From contig NZ_JAFFZM010000014.1 of the NCBI RefSeq assembly GCF_017676345.1, positions 62,001-126,000 on the forward strand: a stretch of DNA of 64,000 nucleotides, in the 5' to 3' direction. A program made the position numbers and the translations under genes. Shown piece after piece: positions 23,513 to 32,783 of the stretch. The stretch is from Streptomyces smyrnaeus. Its GTDB lineage: Bacteria; Actinomycetota; Actinomycetes; Streptomycetales; Streptomycetaceae. A model generated the notes under the pieces. That model saw only the letters and a list, made by a program, of their open reading frames with translations, did not search any database and had not been told where the DNA came from. Numbering within the stretch: position 1 is the first letter of the stretch; each line of letters begins with the position of its first letter.

Positions 23513-24515
23513 TGGAACTAAGCCCCCCTCAATCGTTGTGTTCCTCTCGGTCCATGCACATCTCCCCCGCTCTCCCCCGCAGCGAAAGCCAAGATCGAAT
23601 CTACTGCGTCGGATGAGGTGGGCGGTGCAAGTTCGGCATCCGGCGCTATGTCGACAAGGCAACTTGGCGTGAAGCATTCGATCACGAAGCGTTTCACTCA
23701 ACGGCGCTGCAGGGAAGTACGCATGCCCTCTCTGCCCCATCAACGTAGGGTGCACACCCGCGCGACGCTCCTTTCGCCCCTGGTGGCAGAGGGGTTGGCG
23801 AAAGAGGTGGTAAGGGTTGTGACGAGGTGGCAAGTTGGCTGAAATTAGCGGGGGAGCAGACGTGCGATGAGGTCATTCCTCGGCCACGCCTCCGAGGCGC
23901 TGGAGGCCTGTGTGGCGTGTGAGGCGTACGAGGTGCGCCGGATGCGCGCAGCGCGCAACGATGCGTAACTATTTGTGACTCTGTGCGCGCTTCCGTGTGC
24001 CGGTGTGCGCCCCAAGGGATCTTCTCGCGCCAACGCAACCATCGAGGTGGGCCTGCTCCGATGCGCCCCCTGTGCCACCCCGGCCGTCGGGCGGTGAACG
24101 GGACGCGCTAGCACTCTGTGTAATTAGGCTGGCACTTAGGGTTATCGTAGGGTTTTCATGCCGAGGGTCAGGGCTGTTCAGCGCTTCTTCGGGCCCCGGT
24201 TACCCGGTGCCCCTGTCAAGGAGGCGCGTAAGGGGCGTAACGCGGCATTGCGCTGCGGGCCGCGCTCAGGCATGCTCCGGGGTCAACCGTCTCGGGCGGC
24301 TGCCGTTCCCAACCTGGGCAAGAGGGGAGTGCGGCCGTACCCTGTGGGTAAGGGACTTGGGAAGACGATTCCCGGTCTTCGTCGAGCAGGCCGTGCGGTC
24401 ACCCAGCACCGTCGACCAGCGCAGTCGACCAGCACATTTCGACCGAGCAGATTCGAGAGAACGCAAGCCGTCCGTCGTCCCTCTGCACAGAGGACTCACT
24501 TCGCCGAGACAACTC
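23513..24515. promoter_or_regulatory. 1-kb divergent regulatory region between adpA and the stress protein gene
   Basis: No convincing gene is seen; an open frame from 24158 has no ribosome-binding site and runs into the next gene. The region is lower in GC than its flanks. On the adpA side four TGGC-containing sequences resemble the AdpA consensus TGGCSNGWWY: TGGCGTGAAG at 23665 (9 of 10), TGGCGAAAGA at 23796, TGGCAAGTTG at 23828 and TGGCTGAAAT at 23836. A weak -10 candidate (TAGATT, minus strand) lies at 23598-23603. On the other side GTCGACCAGC is repeated at 24411 and 24424, and GAAGAC/GTCTTC can pair at 24361-24380. Confidence 0.6.
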
Positions 24516-25037
24516 ATGGCAGGACACGAGATCCCTGACCCAGCAGACCGCAGGCAGGTCGCCGACTCGACGGCGATCCCGGAAGCGGCGGACGAGACGC
24601 GCCACTCCTGCGATCCGGCCTTTCAGCACGGTGTCGTCGTGGGCTTCGACGGCTCGGTCTCCAGTGAGCGTGCGCTGGCGTACGCCATCGGTATGGCCCA
24701 CCGCTCCGGCTCCGGTCTGATCATCGTCCATGTCGCCAACCGGCTGCCGACCACCGTATGGGCGGGGTGCGAGCCGCCCGTCTTCGTCGACGTCCCCGAT
24801 CATCGCACCGAGGTGCTCGGGCTCGAACTGGCCTGCGCCGATCATCTGGCGGAGGTGCCCTGGATCCTGGTGGAGCGGGGTGGCGACATCTGCCACGAGC
24901 TGGAGGAGGTCGGCAGCGAGTACGCGGCCGACGCCATCGTGGTCGGCTCGACCCACGGGCTGGTGGGGCGGATCTTCGGCTCGGTGGCCGGCCGGCTCGC
25001 CCGGCGCGCCCAGCGCCCGGTCATCGTCGTCCCCTGA
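24516..25037 (+). CDS. Universal stress protein (UspA family)
   Basis: A 173-residue UspA-family protein. After a 35-residue polar extension the fold starts with GVVVGFDGSVSSERALAYAI and ends with the ATP-binding motif AIVVGSTHGLVGRIFGSVA and PVIVVP, so it should bind ATP. It is a single-domain type, whereas many Streptomyces Usp proteins are tandem. The ATG at 24516 is preceded only by a weak GAGA. It is divergent from adpA across a 1-kb gap and convergent with glmS. Confidence 0.88.
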   Translation: MAGHEIPDPADRRQVADSTAIPEAADETRHSCDPAFQHGVVVGFDGSVSSERALAYAIGMAHRSGSGLIIVHVANRLPTTVWAGCEPPVFVDVPDHRTEVLGLELACADHLAEVPWILVERGGDICHELEEVGSEYAADAIVVGSTHGLVGRIFGSVAGRLARRAQRPVIVVP

Positions 25038-25354
25038 CGCACCGCTCCCGAAGGCCTCTACCTCCCGAACGCCTCTGCGGCGGGCCGCTCCCGGTCTCTG
25101 CGCGGGCGGCTCCCGTCTCGTCCCGGAGCAGCGACTCCGGTGCGCGTTCCGGGCCTTCGGCATTCCGCGCCGCTGCCGCAGAAGTGCCGCACATCGACAA
25201 ATCTACCCAGCCGTAGAGGTGGGTTGTGCGCTTGTGAGGGGCATACAGACAACACACGGGTGGCCGAGACCCGAGGGCGTGCTGCCGGACGGGAGGTGAC
25301 GGTCCCGCACGGCAGCCCACCCGCCGGCGTAATGGGCGACGCCGGCACAGGGGA
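25038..25354. other. Intergenic stretch without a recognisable gene
   Basis: Between the stress protein stop and the glmS terminator hairpin. Short open frames occur but none has a ribosome-binding site or recognisable product. I see nothing else in it. Confidence 0.5.
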
Positions 25355-25396
25355 GGCGGAATCCCGCGCGGTTGGTGGCCCGCGCGGGATTCCGCC
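25355..25396. terminator. Bidirectional terminator between usp and glmS
   Basis: A perfect 17-bp stem (GGCGGAATCCCGCGCGG and its complement) with an 8-base loop TTGGTGGC, 47 bases beyond the glmS stop. Confidence 0.88.
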
Positions 25397-25443
25397 CATT
25401 CATGCGTCCCGCCCCGTCATACGGCGCGGCGCTGCGTACCCTC

Positions 25444-27270
25444 TTACTCGACGGTGACCGACTTGGCCAGGTTGCGGGGCTTGTCGATGTCCCGGCCCAG
25501 GGCGAGCGCCGTGTGGTAGGCCAGCAGCTGGAGCGGGATGCCCATCAGGATCGGGTCCAGCTCGTCCTCGTTCTTCGGTACGACGATGGTGTGGTCGGCC
25601 TTCTCCTGCTCCTGGTGCGCCACGGCCAGGATGCGGCCGCTGCGCGCCTTGATCTCCTCCATGGCCGCCCGGTTCTTCTCCAGCAGATCGTCCTCCGGCA
25701 CGATCGCGACCGTCGGCATCGCGGGTTCGATCAGTGCCAGCGGCCCGTGCTTGAGCTCGGAGGCGGGGTAGGCCTCGGCATGGATGTAGGAGACCTCCTT
25801 CAGCTTCAAGGACGCCTCCAGCGCCACCGGGTAGCCGCGCACCCGGCCGATGAAGAGCATCGAGCGCGCGTCCGCGTAGTTCTTGGCCAGCTTCTCGATC
25901 TCCGGCTCCTGCTTGAGGATCTCGGCGATCTGTCCGGGCAGCCGGCGCAGCCCCTCGATGATGCGCTTGCCGTCCTTGACCGACAGGTCGCGGATGCGGC
26001 CCAGGTGCAGGGCGAGCAGCCCGAAGGCGACCACCGTGTTGGTGAAGCACTTGGTGGACACGACGCAGACCTCGGGTCCGGCGTGCACATAGACCCCGCC
26101 GTCGGCCTCCCGGGCGATGGCCGAACCGACGACGTTGATGACGCCCAGCACCCGGGCGCCCTTGCGCTTGAGCTCCTGGACGGCGGCGAGCGCGTCATAG
26201 GTCTCACCGGACTGCGAGACGGCGATGTAGAGCGTGTCCGGGTCCACGACCGCGTTGCGGTAGCGGAACTCGCTGGCGGGCTCCGCGTCGGCCGGGATGC
26301 GGGCCAGCTCCTCGATCATCTGGGCGCCGATGAGGCCCGCGTGGTACGAGGTGCCGCAGCCGAGGATCTTCACCCGGCGTACGGCACGCGCCTCGCGCGG
26401 GTCGAGATTGAGGCCGCCGAGGTGGACGGTGGCGAACCGGTCGTCGATCCGTCCGGCCAGCACCCGGTCCACCGCGTCCGCCTGCTCGGCGATCTCCTTG
26501 TGCATATAGGTGTCGTGGCCGCCCAGGTCGTAGGACTCGGCGGCGTACTCCACCGTCTCCGGCGAGGAGGAGGTGCGGGAGCCCTCGGTGGTGTAGGTGC
26601 GGTAGTCGCCGGCCTTGATGGTGGCCATCTCGCCGTCGTCCAGGGTGACCACCTGGCGGGTGTGGGAGACCAGCGCGGCGACGTCCGAGGCGACGAACAT
26701 CTCGTTCTCGCCGATGCCCAACACGACGGGCGAGCCGTTGCGGGCCACCACGATGCGGTCGGGGAAGTCGGCGTGCAGCACGGCGATGCCGTAGGTGCCC
26801 TCGACGTGCCGCAGCGCCTCCTGGACGCGGGCCTCCAGGCGCTCGGCCTGGGCGCCGGCGATGAGGTGGGTCAGGACCTCGGTGTCGGTGTCGGAGACGA
26901 AGGTGATGCCGTCCGCGGTGAGCTTGGCGCGCAGCTCGGCGGCGTTGTCGATGATGCCGTTGTGGACGACGGCGACCTTCTCGGCCGCGTCGAGGTGCGG
27001 GTGCGCGTTGACGTCGTTGGGTACCCCGTGGGTGGCCCAGCGGGTGTGGGCGATACCGGCGGTACCGGCGAAGCGCTTGGGGATCCGCTCCTCCAGATCG
27101 CGGACCCGGCCCTTGGTCTTGGCAATCTTCAGCCCGCCCGGCTTGCCGCCGGTGCCGGCCTGGATGGCGATGCCCGCCGAGTCGTAGCCGCGGTACTCCA
27201 GCCGCTGGAGGCCCTCCAGCAGGAGCGGGGCGGTGTCACGCTTACCGATATATCCCACGATTCCGCACAT
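25444..27270 (-). CDS. glmS: Glutamine-fructose-6-phosphate aminotransferase (isomerising)
   Basis: A 608-residue enzyme making glucosamine 6-phosphate from fructose 6-phosphate and glutamine, the entry to peptidoglycan and amino-sugar synthesis. The glutaminase domain begins MCGIVGYIG with the nucleophile Cys after Met removal, and has HTRWATHG and NGIIDN. Two SIS domains follow (ILGCGTSYHAG, SQSGETYD, and SLKLKEVSYIHAEAYPASEL), ending with the conserved AKSVTVE. Length is normal. The start is fixed by the need for an N-terminal Cys; the ribosome-binding site is weak and no glmS ribozyme is seen upstream. S. coelicolor has two glmS genes as I recall; this has the position of the one near adpA. 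Confidence 0.96.
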   Translation of the reverse strand: MCGIVGYIGKRDTAPLLLEGLQRLEYRGYDSAGIAIQAGTGGKPGGLKIAKTKGRVRDLEERIPKRFAGTAGIAHTRWATHGVPNDVNAHPHLDAAEKVAVVHNGIIDNAAELRAKLTADGITFVSDTDTEVLTHLIAGAQAERLEARVQEALRHVEGTYGIAVLHADFPDRIVVARNGSPVVLGIGENEMFVASDVAALVSHTRQVVTLDDGEMATIKAGDYRTYTTEGSRTSSSPETVEYAAESYDLGGHDTYMHKEIAEQADAVDRVLAGRIDDRFATVHLGGLNLDPREARAVRRVKILGCGTSYHAGLIGAQMIEELARIPADAEPASEFRYRNAVVDPDTLYIAVSQSGETYDALAAVQELKRKGARVLGVINVVGSAIAREADGGVYVHAGPEVCVVSTKCFTNTVVAFGLLALHLGRIRDLSVKDGKRIIEGLRRLPGQIAEILKQEPEIEKLAKNYADARSMLFIGRVRGYPVALEASLKLKEVSYIHAEAYPASELKHGPLALIEPAMPTVAIVPEDDLLEKNRAAMEEIKARSGRILAVAHQEQEKADHTIVVPKNEDELDPILMGIPLQLLAYHTALALGRDIDKPRNLAKSVTVE

Positions 27271-27343
27271 ACTGCTGATGCCCTGCCTCTCCGTCGTGCC
27301 GTGCTGATTGCGCTGTGAATGATCTGGTGCCGCCGCCGCGTGA

Positions 27344-27622
27344 TCAGCCGTACACGATGCGGCGGAGCTGTCTGAGGGACAGCTGAGGCGGTGCCACAGC
27401 CCGGTGCGGCAGCTCGGCCTCGATACGTTCGAAAATCTCCGGGTTCGACAGGCCCTTGGCCTGGAGCTCGCGGTGCCGACGGCGGACGAACTCGGGTGCC
27501 GTCTCGTCGAAGTACGACAGGACGTCCAGCACCACCCGGGCCGCCTCACCGCGCTGCAGCGGTGTGGTGCGGACCAGATGGTCGATGAGGTCCTCATGGA
27601 CCGGCGTCGGGCTGTCGAGCAC
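27344..27622 (-). CDS. Small conserved hypothetical protein upstream of glmS
   Basis: A 92-residue helical protein: HEDLIDHLVRTTPLQRGEAA, then VLDVLSYFDETAPEFVRRRH, LSNPEIFERIEAEL, ending LSLRQLRRIVYG. It looks like a strongly conserved actinobacterial protein, possibly nucleic-acid or protein binding, function unknown. The start is uncertain; the GTG at 27622 gives MLDSPTPVHEDL and the open frame continues upstream without a better signal. It lies 73 bases before glmS on the same strand and is divergent from the hexosaminidase, so it may be co-transcribed with glmS. Confidence 0.75.
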   Translation of the reverse strand: MLDSPTPVHEDLIDHLVRTTPLQRGEAARVVLDVLSYFDETAPEFVRRRHRELQAKGLSNPEIFERIEAELPHRAVAPPQLSLRQLRRIVYG

Positions 27623-27869
27623 CCGTCGATACTGCGGTCTCAGCGCCTCGATCGCAAGAAATCTGCCCGATAGCGGGCACCGTGTGGCGAAAACGGTGGA
27701 GAAGGAGCGGGAAAAGGCGCCTCCCGACGCCTTCCCGGTCCCGCCCGTGGCGGTCATTATGACGAAGTGTCCTGAACACGGCTTTCGTTGAGAGTGCGCC
27801 ACCCCAGTGAACAACCCCGATGAACAACCGTTCGAAAGGGATCCGGTGCGGATCCCGGAGGGATCGCTG

Positions 27870-29531
27870 ATGGGACGACGACTGGGACCGCTGCTGGTCC
27901 TTTGCGCCTCGCTTCTCGCCACCACCACGCTGCCCGCCACACCGGCGACCGCCGACCCGGAGGCGAGCGACGCGGCCACCGCACACTCCGACCGCCGAGC
28001 CCGACCGCTCGACCAGGTGATACCCGCACCCGCCTCGGTGCGGGAGAAAGGCAGGCCGTACACGATCACCCCGCGGACCGTGATCCGGGTCCACGAGGAA
28101 CGGGCCCCCGACCACGGGCGCGGCCGGCAGCGCGGACCCGGCGCCGCCAAGGACGTACGACAGGTGGCCGAGCACCTCGCCGAGCTGCTGCGCCCCGCCA
28201 CCGGCTACCGGCTGCCCATCACCACCCGCCCGGGGCGGGACGGTATCCAGCTGCGCCTCGGCGGCCACCGCGGGCTGGGCGCCGAGGGCTACCGGCTCGA
28301 CGTGCGCGAGCGGGCCGTCCGGCTCGGCGCACGGGAGCCGGCCGGCCTCTTCCACGGGATACAGACCCTCCGCCAACTGCTGCCCGCCGCCGTCGAGGCC
28401 CGCGACCGGCAGCCCGGACCCTGGCGGATCGCGGGCGGCACCATCACCGACACGCCGCGCTACGCCTACCGGGGCGCCATGCTGGACGTCTCCCGGCACT
28501 TCTTCCCCGTGCCGGCGGTCAAGCGCTACATCGACCAGCTCGCCCTCTACAAGATCAACACCCTGCATCTGCACCTCTCCGACGACCAGGGCTGGCGCAT
28601 CGCCATCGACTCCTGGCCCCGGCTGGCCACCTACGGCGGCGGCACCGAGGTCGGCGGCGGCCCCGGCGGCCACTACACCAAGGCCGACTACCGGGAGATC
28701 GTGCGCTACGCCGCGGCGCGGCACCTGACCGTCGTCCCCGAGATCGACATGCCCGGCCACACCAACGCGGCACTGGCCTCCTACGCCGAACTCAACTGCG
28801 ACGGCATCGCACCGCCCCGCTACACCGGCACCGAGGTCGGCTTCAGCTCCCTGTGCGTACCGCTGGAGCGGACCTACGACTTCGTCGACGACGTGATCCG
28901 CGAACTGGCGGCCCTCACCCCCGGCCCCTACATCCACATCGGCGGGGACGAGGCACACTCCACCAGCCACGAGGACTACGTCACCTTCATGCGGCGCGTA
29001 CAGCCCGTCGTCGCCAAGTACGGCAAGAAGGCGATCGGCTGGCACCAGATCACCGCAGCGCCGGCCCGTGGCACCGTCGCCCAGTACTGGGGCTACGACC
29101 GGACCGGCCCCCAGGAGCGCGCCCAGGTGGCCGAGGCGGCGCAGCGCGGCACCAAGCTGGTGCTCTCCCCGGCCGACCGCGCCTACCTGGACATGAAATA
29201 CGACAAGGACACCCCGCTGGGCCTCAGCTGGGCCGGCTATGTGTCCACCCGGCGCGCCTACGACTGGGACCCGGCCGACTATCTGAGCGGAGTGCCCGAG
29301 CGCGCCGTACTCGGGGTGGAGGCGCCGCTGTGGTCGGAGACCATCGCCACCAGCGCCCAACTGGAATACCTGGCCTTCCCCCGGCTGCCCGGCGTGGCCG
29401 AACTGGGCTGGTCGCCCGCCGCCACCCATGACTGGGACGGCTACCGGGAGCGGCTGGCCCAACAGGGGCCGCGCTGGGAGCTGATGGGGGTGAACCACTA
29501 CCGCTCCCCGCAGGTGCCCTGGCCCCGCTGA
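27870..29531 (+). CDS. Secreted GH20 beta-N-acetylhexosaminidase
   Basis: A 553-residue exported glycoside hydrolase family 20 enzyme that releases GlcNAc from chitobiose and related sugars. The signal peptide covers about residues 1-29 (PLLVLCASLLATTTL, cleavage near ATADPE). A GH20b-type N-terminal domain (about 50-165) precedes the TIM barrel (MLDVSRHFFPV, KINTLHLHLSDDQGWR); the catalytic Asp-Glu pair is in HIGGDEAHS, with the acetamido-binding Trp residues further on (LGLSWAGYVS, APLWSET). GGAGGGATCG precedes the ATG. It faces away from glmS, so products of chitin breakdown and amino-sugar synthesis lie together. I found no clear DasR-like site near its start. Confidence 0.93.
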   Translation: MGRRLGPLLVLCASLLATTTLPATPATADPEASDAATAHSDRRARPLDQVIPAPASVREKGRPYTITPRTVIRVHEERAPDHGRGRQRGPGAAKDVRQVAEHLAELLRPATGYRLPITTRPGRDGIQLRLGGHRGLGAEGYRLDVRERAVRLGAREPAGLFHGIQTLRQLLPAAVEARDRQPGPWRIAGGTITDTPRYAYRGAMLDVSRHFFPVPAVKRYIDQLALYKINTLHLHLSDDQGWRIAIDSWPRLATYGGGTEVGGGPGGHYTKADYREIVRYAAARHLTVVPEIDMPGHTNAALASYAELNCDGIAPPRYTGTEVGFSSLCVPLERTYDFVDDVIRELAALTPGPYIHIGGDEAHSTSHEDYVTFMRRVQPVVAKYGKKAIGWHQITAAPARGTVAQYWGYDRTGPQERAQVAEAAQRGTKLVLSPADRAYLDMKYDKDTPLGLSWAGYVSTRRAYDWDPADYLSGVPERAVLGVEAPLWSETIATSAQLEYLAFPRLPGVAELGWSPAATHDWDGYRERLAQQGPRWELMGVNHYRSPQVPWPR

Positions 29532-29579
29532 CCTCCCCCCCCCAAGTGGTCGAGTACGGCCAGCAGCGGTCGGGTACCG

Positions 29580-30527
29580 CTAGAAGCGGTCGAGTATGGC
29601 CTTCTTGGCGAGGGCGAACTCATCGTCCGTGAGCACGCCCGTGCTGTGCAGCTCACCCAGCTCGCGCAGTCGGCGCAGCAGGCCGTCGTGGTCCGCCTCG
29701 CCGGCCACCGGGATCCCGGGCGTGTCCGACCGCTCGCCGTCCCTCCCGGCGGTCGGCGAGCGGGACGGGGTGCCCGACTCCGGTGGGTCGGCCGCCGCGT
29801 CCACCACATGCCCGGCCGACGGATGCGGCAGCCGGGCGACCACAGCGGCGGCCAGCAGCACCGCGCCGCCCGTCTCCTTCGTCTGCCGCACGCCCCACAG
29901 CAGCAGACAGTTGGGATCGTGCTGCGGCTTGAGGGTGGGGTGGGTGCCCTTGGGACGGAAGCGGAGACTGCCGTTCTCCCAGCCGAGCGCCGGCGTCCAC
30001 TCCACGCCCTCCAGCTCCTTGAGCAGCAGTCGACGCGGCCCGGCCGACGACTTGCTCTGCTCGGCCATCCAGTTCCACTCCAGTTGGATGTGCTCCCCGT
30101 CGAACGCCGCGGTGCCGTCCGTACCGGCGGCGGTCAGCGGCACCGGCGGCCCCGGCAGCAGATAGCGGTCGCACGAGGTGTCGGGCACCTCCTCCAGCAG
30201 CAGGGCGTTGCGCACCTCCTCGACGAAGTACTCGGCCACACCGGTGCGGTCCTTGTCCACCGCCAGCTGATACGGGTCCGCGGCGTCCGGCAGCCGCCCG
30301 CTGGCCACCTGGGAGAGCGGGTCGGCGCCGTCGCGCAGCCGCAGACGGAGTCTGCCGCCCTTGCGCCCGCCGGGCTCGTAGGCGATGCCCGCCACCGCGC
30401 GCAATGGCACGGCGACCTCTCCCAGGGCCTTGCGCAGCTGATGCACCTGACGCTCGGTGCCGGGCACGATCCTGACGGTCTCCCCGTCGAAGGTCCACGC
30501 CCCGGCCCGCTGGAGGATTTCCGCCAT
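29580..30527 (-). CDS. DUF4429 protein with C-terminal SHOCT domain
   Basis: A 315-residue protein. Two DUF4429 repeats (PH-like beta domains) cover about residues 10-110 (GETVRIVPG, LRAVAGIAYEPGGRKGGRLR) and 140-235 (FDGEHIQLEWNW, LKELEGVEWTPALGWENGSLRFRP). A Pro/Ser/Gly linker leads to a short SHOCT helix pair at the end (LLRRLRELGELHSTGVLTDD then EFALAKKAIL). These proteins are thought to be oligomerising or lipid-associated but have no known function. There is no Shine-Dalgarno; AATAAT six bases before the ATG suggests a leaderless start. It stands between the hexosaminidase and the acyl-CoA dehydrogenase, where desferrioxamine genes lie in S. coelicolor. Confidence 0.88.
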   Translation of the reverse strand: MAEILQRAGAWTFDGETVRIVPGTERQVHQLRKALGEVAVPLRAVAGIAYEPGGRKGGRLRLRLRDGADPLSQVASGRLPDAADPYQLAVDKDRTGVAEYFVEEVRNALLLEEVPDTSCDRYLLPGPPVPLTAAGTDGTAAFDGEHIQLEWNWMAEQSKSSAGPRRLLLKELEGVEWTPALGWENGSLRFRPKGTHPTLKPQHDPNCLLLWGVRQTKETGGAVLLAAAVVARLPHPSAGHVVDAAADPPESGTPSRSPTAGRDGERSDTPGIPVAGEADHDGLLRRLRELGELHSTGVLTDDEFALAKKAILDRF

Positions 30528-30594
30528 ACCCCGATTATTTAGGCTCGGGGTGCCCGGGTCACCCCCGGTCCGGCTGCCGCCGTGAGCGGTGCCC

Positions 30595-31761
30595 TCACTG
30601 GCCGACCCCCAACTCGCGGCTCACCAGCATGCGCTGCACCTCGCTGGTGCCCTCGCCGATCTCCAGGATCTTCGCGTCCCGCCACATACGTGCCACCGGA
30701 TACTCGTTCATGAAGCCGTAGCCACCGTGGATCTGGGTGGCCTCGCGGGCGTTGGTGACGGCGATCTCCGAGGAGTACAGCTTGGCCAGCGCCGCCTCCT
30801 TCTTGAACGGCTCGCCCGCCATCAGCCGTGCGGCCGCGTCGCGCCAGGCCACCCGGGAGGTGTGGGCGCGCATCTCCATGTCCGCGATCTTGAACTGGAT
30901 CGCCTGGTTGGCACCGATGGGCTTTCCGAAGGCCGTACGGGTGTTGGCGTAGCGCACCGACTCGTCCACACAGCCCTGGGCGAGCCCGGTGGCGAGCGCG
31001 GAGATCGCGATGCGGCCCTCGTCGAGGATCCGCAGGAACTGGGCGTAGCCGCGGCCCGGCTCGCCGAGCAGGTTGGCGTGCGGAACGCGGACGTCGGTGA
31101 AGGACAGCTCATGGGTGTCCGAGGCGTTCCAGCCGACCTTGGAGTACGCCGGTGCGACGGTGAACCCGGGGGTGCCGGACGGCACGATGATCGTGGAGAT
31201 ACGTGGTGCGCCGTCGTCCTTGCGGCCGGTGACGGCTGTCACGGTGACCAGCCCCGTTATCTGCGTACCGGAGTTGGTGATGAAGGACTTGGTGCCGTTG
31301 ATCACCCAGTCGTCGGTCTTCTCGTCCAGGACGGCGGTGGTGCGGGTGCCGCCCGCGTCCGATCCGCACTCCGGCTCGGTCAGTCCGAAGGCGCCCAGGA
31401 TCTCGCCCGCGCACAGCCGCGGCAGCCACTCGCGCTTCTGCTCCTCGGTGCCGAACAGGTACAGCGGCATCGCACCCAGCGACACCCCCGCCTCCAACGT
31501 GATGGCGACCGAGGAGTCGACCCGGGCCAGTTCCTCCAGGGCGAGACAGAGGGCGAGGTAGTCACCGCCCATGCCGCCGTACTCCTCGGGGAAGGGCAGG
31601 CCGAACAGGCCCATGGAGCCCATCTGCCGGACGATGTCGTACGGGAACTCGTGCTGCTCGTAGAACTCGCCGATCTTGGGTGCGACCACATCGTGGGCGA
31701 ACTCCTCGACGGTGCGGCGCAGTTCCTCATGCTCGGGGCTCAGTCGGTGGTCGAGTGCCAT
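30595..31761 (-). CDS. acdH: Acyl-CoA dehydrogenase (branched-chain acyl-CoA type, AcdH-like)
   Basis: A 388-residue FAD enzyme, last gene of the leucine-type catabolic operon. Typical segments are AFGLTEPECGSDAGG (FAD binding), WVINGTKSFITNSG, RTAFGKPIGANQAIQ and QIHGGYGFMNEYPVARMWRD. The base is the Glu in EIGEGTSEVQ, the place used by medium- and short-chain enzymes; classical isovaleryl-CoA dehydrogenases have another residue there, so specificity may be broader. I recall acdH of S. coelicolor and S. avermitilis in this context, needed for branched-chain amino acid use. AGGAG is eight bases before the ATG at 31761; a GTG at 31767 is too close. Only two bases separate it from the HMG-CoA lyase stop. 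Confidence 0.9.
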   Translation of the reverse strand: MALDHRLSPEHEELRRTVEEFAHDVVAPKIGEFYEQHEFPYDIVRQMGSMGLFGLPFPEEYGGMGGDYLALCLALEELARVDSSVAITLEAGVSLGAMPLYLFGTEEQKREWLPRLCAGEILGAFGLTEPECGSDAGGTRTTAVLDEKTDDWVINGTKSFITNSGTQITGLVTVTAVTGRKDDGAPRISTIIVPSGTPGFTVAPAYSKVGWNASDTHELSFTDVRVPHANLLGEPGRGYAQFLRILDEGRIAISALATGLAQGCVDESVRYANTRTAFGKPIGANQAIQFKIADMEMRAHTSRVAWRDAAARLMAGEPFKKEAALAKLYSSEIAVTNAREATQIHGGYGFMNEYPVARMWRDAKILEIGEGTSEVQRMLVSRELGVGQ

Positions 31762-31763
31762 GG

Positions 31764-32783
31764 TCACTGCTCCTGGGAAGAGGTGGGGGAGGCCGTGCCG
31801 GCGAGGGCGCGGACCGTACGGGACGGGCTGGGCCGGCCCAGCCGCTCGGCCATCCAGTGGCTGGTGGCGCTGAGCGCGGCCAGATCGACGCCGGTCTCGA
31901 TGCCGAGCCCGTTCAGCATCCAGACGAGGTCTTCGGTGGCGAGGTTTCCGGTGGCGCTCTTCGCGTACGGGCAGCCGCCCAGCCCTCCGGCCGAGGCGTC
32001 CACCGTGGCCACACCGTTCTGGAGCGCCGCCAGGGTGTTGGAGAGGGCCTGGCCATAGGTGTCGTGGAAGTGCACGGCGAGCGTGGGACCGGCGGCCGAC
32101 GGGCCGGCGGCGGGCAGTCCGGCCGTACGGAGGGCCGCGAGCAGCGCGTGGACATGGCCGGGGGTGGCGACGCCGATGGTGTCGCCCAGGCTCAGCTCGT
32201 CACAACCCATCCCGGCCAGCGCCCGGCACACCCGTACCACCTGGTCGACGGGGACCGGGCCCTCCCACGGGTCGCCGAAGCACATCGACAGATAGCCGCG
32301 CACCCGAAGGCCCTCCCGTTTGGCGCGGGCCACCACGGGCTCGAACATCTCCAGCGCGCCGTCCACCGTGCGGTTCAGATTGGCGTGCGCGAACGACTCG
32401 GTGGCGCTGGCGAACACCGCCACCTCCCGCGCCCCCAGCGCCAACGCCCGCTCCAGCCCGCGGGCGTTGGGAACCAGCACCGGCAGCCGCACCCCCGACA
32501 GACCGTCGAGCCGTGGATACAGCTCCTCCGCGTCGGCGAGCTGCGGGACCCATTTGGGGTGGACGAAGCTGGTGGCCTCCACGGTGGTCAGCCCCGCCGC
32601 CGCGAGCCGCCCGATGAACTCCGCCTTCACCTCGACCGGGACGATCGCCGACTCGTTCTGCAAGCCGTCCCGCGGTCCCACCTCATGGATCCGCACCCGG
32701 GCGGGCAGGCCCTCCACCGGGAAGACCATGGGCAACTGAGCCGGTGATCCTCCAGAGACCGTGCAGTTGGCCGCGTCCGTCAT
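31764..32783 (-). CDS. Hydroxymethylglutaryl-CoA lyase
   Basis: A 339-residue aldolase-type lyase that splits 3-hydroxy-3-methylglutaryl-CoA into acetyl-CoA and acetoacetate, the last step of leucine breakdown. It has EVGPRDGLQNE (metal and acid-base residues), HFHDTYGQAL (metal His pair), and GCPYAKSATGN with the signature catalytic Cys. GGAGGTGG precedes the ATG, which overlaps the stop of the upstream carboxylase gene (ATGA), so the two are coupled. The first 30 residues are an extra extension compared with compact bacterial lyases. An Ala/Gly/Pro insert sits before the HFHDT strand. Confidence 0.93.
   Translation of the reverse strand: MTDAANCTVSGGSPAQLPMVFPVEGLPARVRIHEVGPRDGLQNESAIVPVEVKAEFIGRLAAAGLTTVEATSFVHPKWVPQLADAEELYPRLDGLSGVRLPVLVPNARGLERALALGAREVAVFASATESFAHANLNRTVDGALEMFEPVVARAKREGLRVRGYLSMCFGDPWEGPVPVDQVVRVCRALAGMGCDELSLGDTIGVATPGHVHALLAALRTAGLPAAGPSAAGPTLAVHFHDTYGQALSNTLAALQNGVATVDASAGGLGGCPYAKSATGNLATEDLVWMLNGLGIETGVDLAALSATSHWMAERLGRPSPSRTVRALAGTASPTSSQEQ

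Noticed and set aside
24158..24538. Possible small gene before the universal stress protein
   Set aside because: No ribosome-binding site, overlaps the real start in another frame, and has the basic, low-complexity look of non-coding frames.
27271..27869. DasR (dre) sites expected near glmS and the hexosaminidase
   Set aside because: I looked for TGGTCTAGACCA-like sequences in the gap and found none that matched well enough to list.
30534..30552. Half of an iron-box (TTAGGCTC) before the DUF4429 gene
   Set aside because: Only one half of the DmdR1 palindrome matches; the other half is GGGGTG. With no siderophore gene nearby it is not enough.
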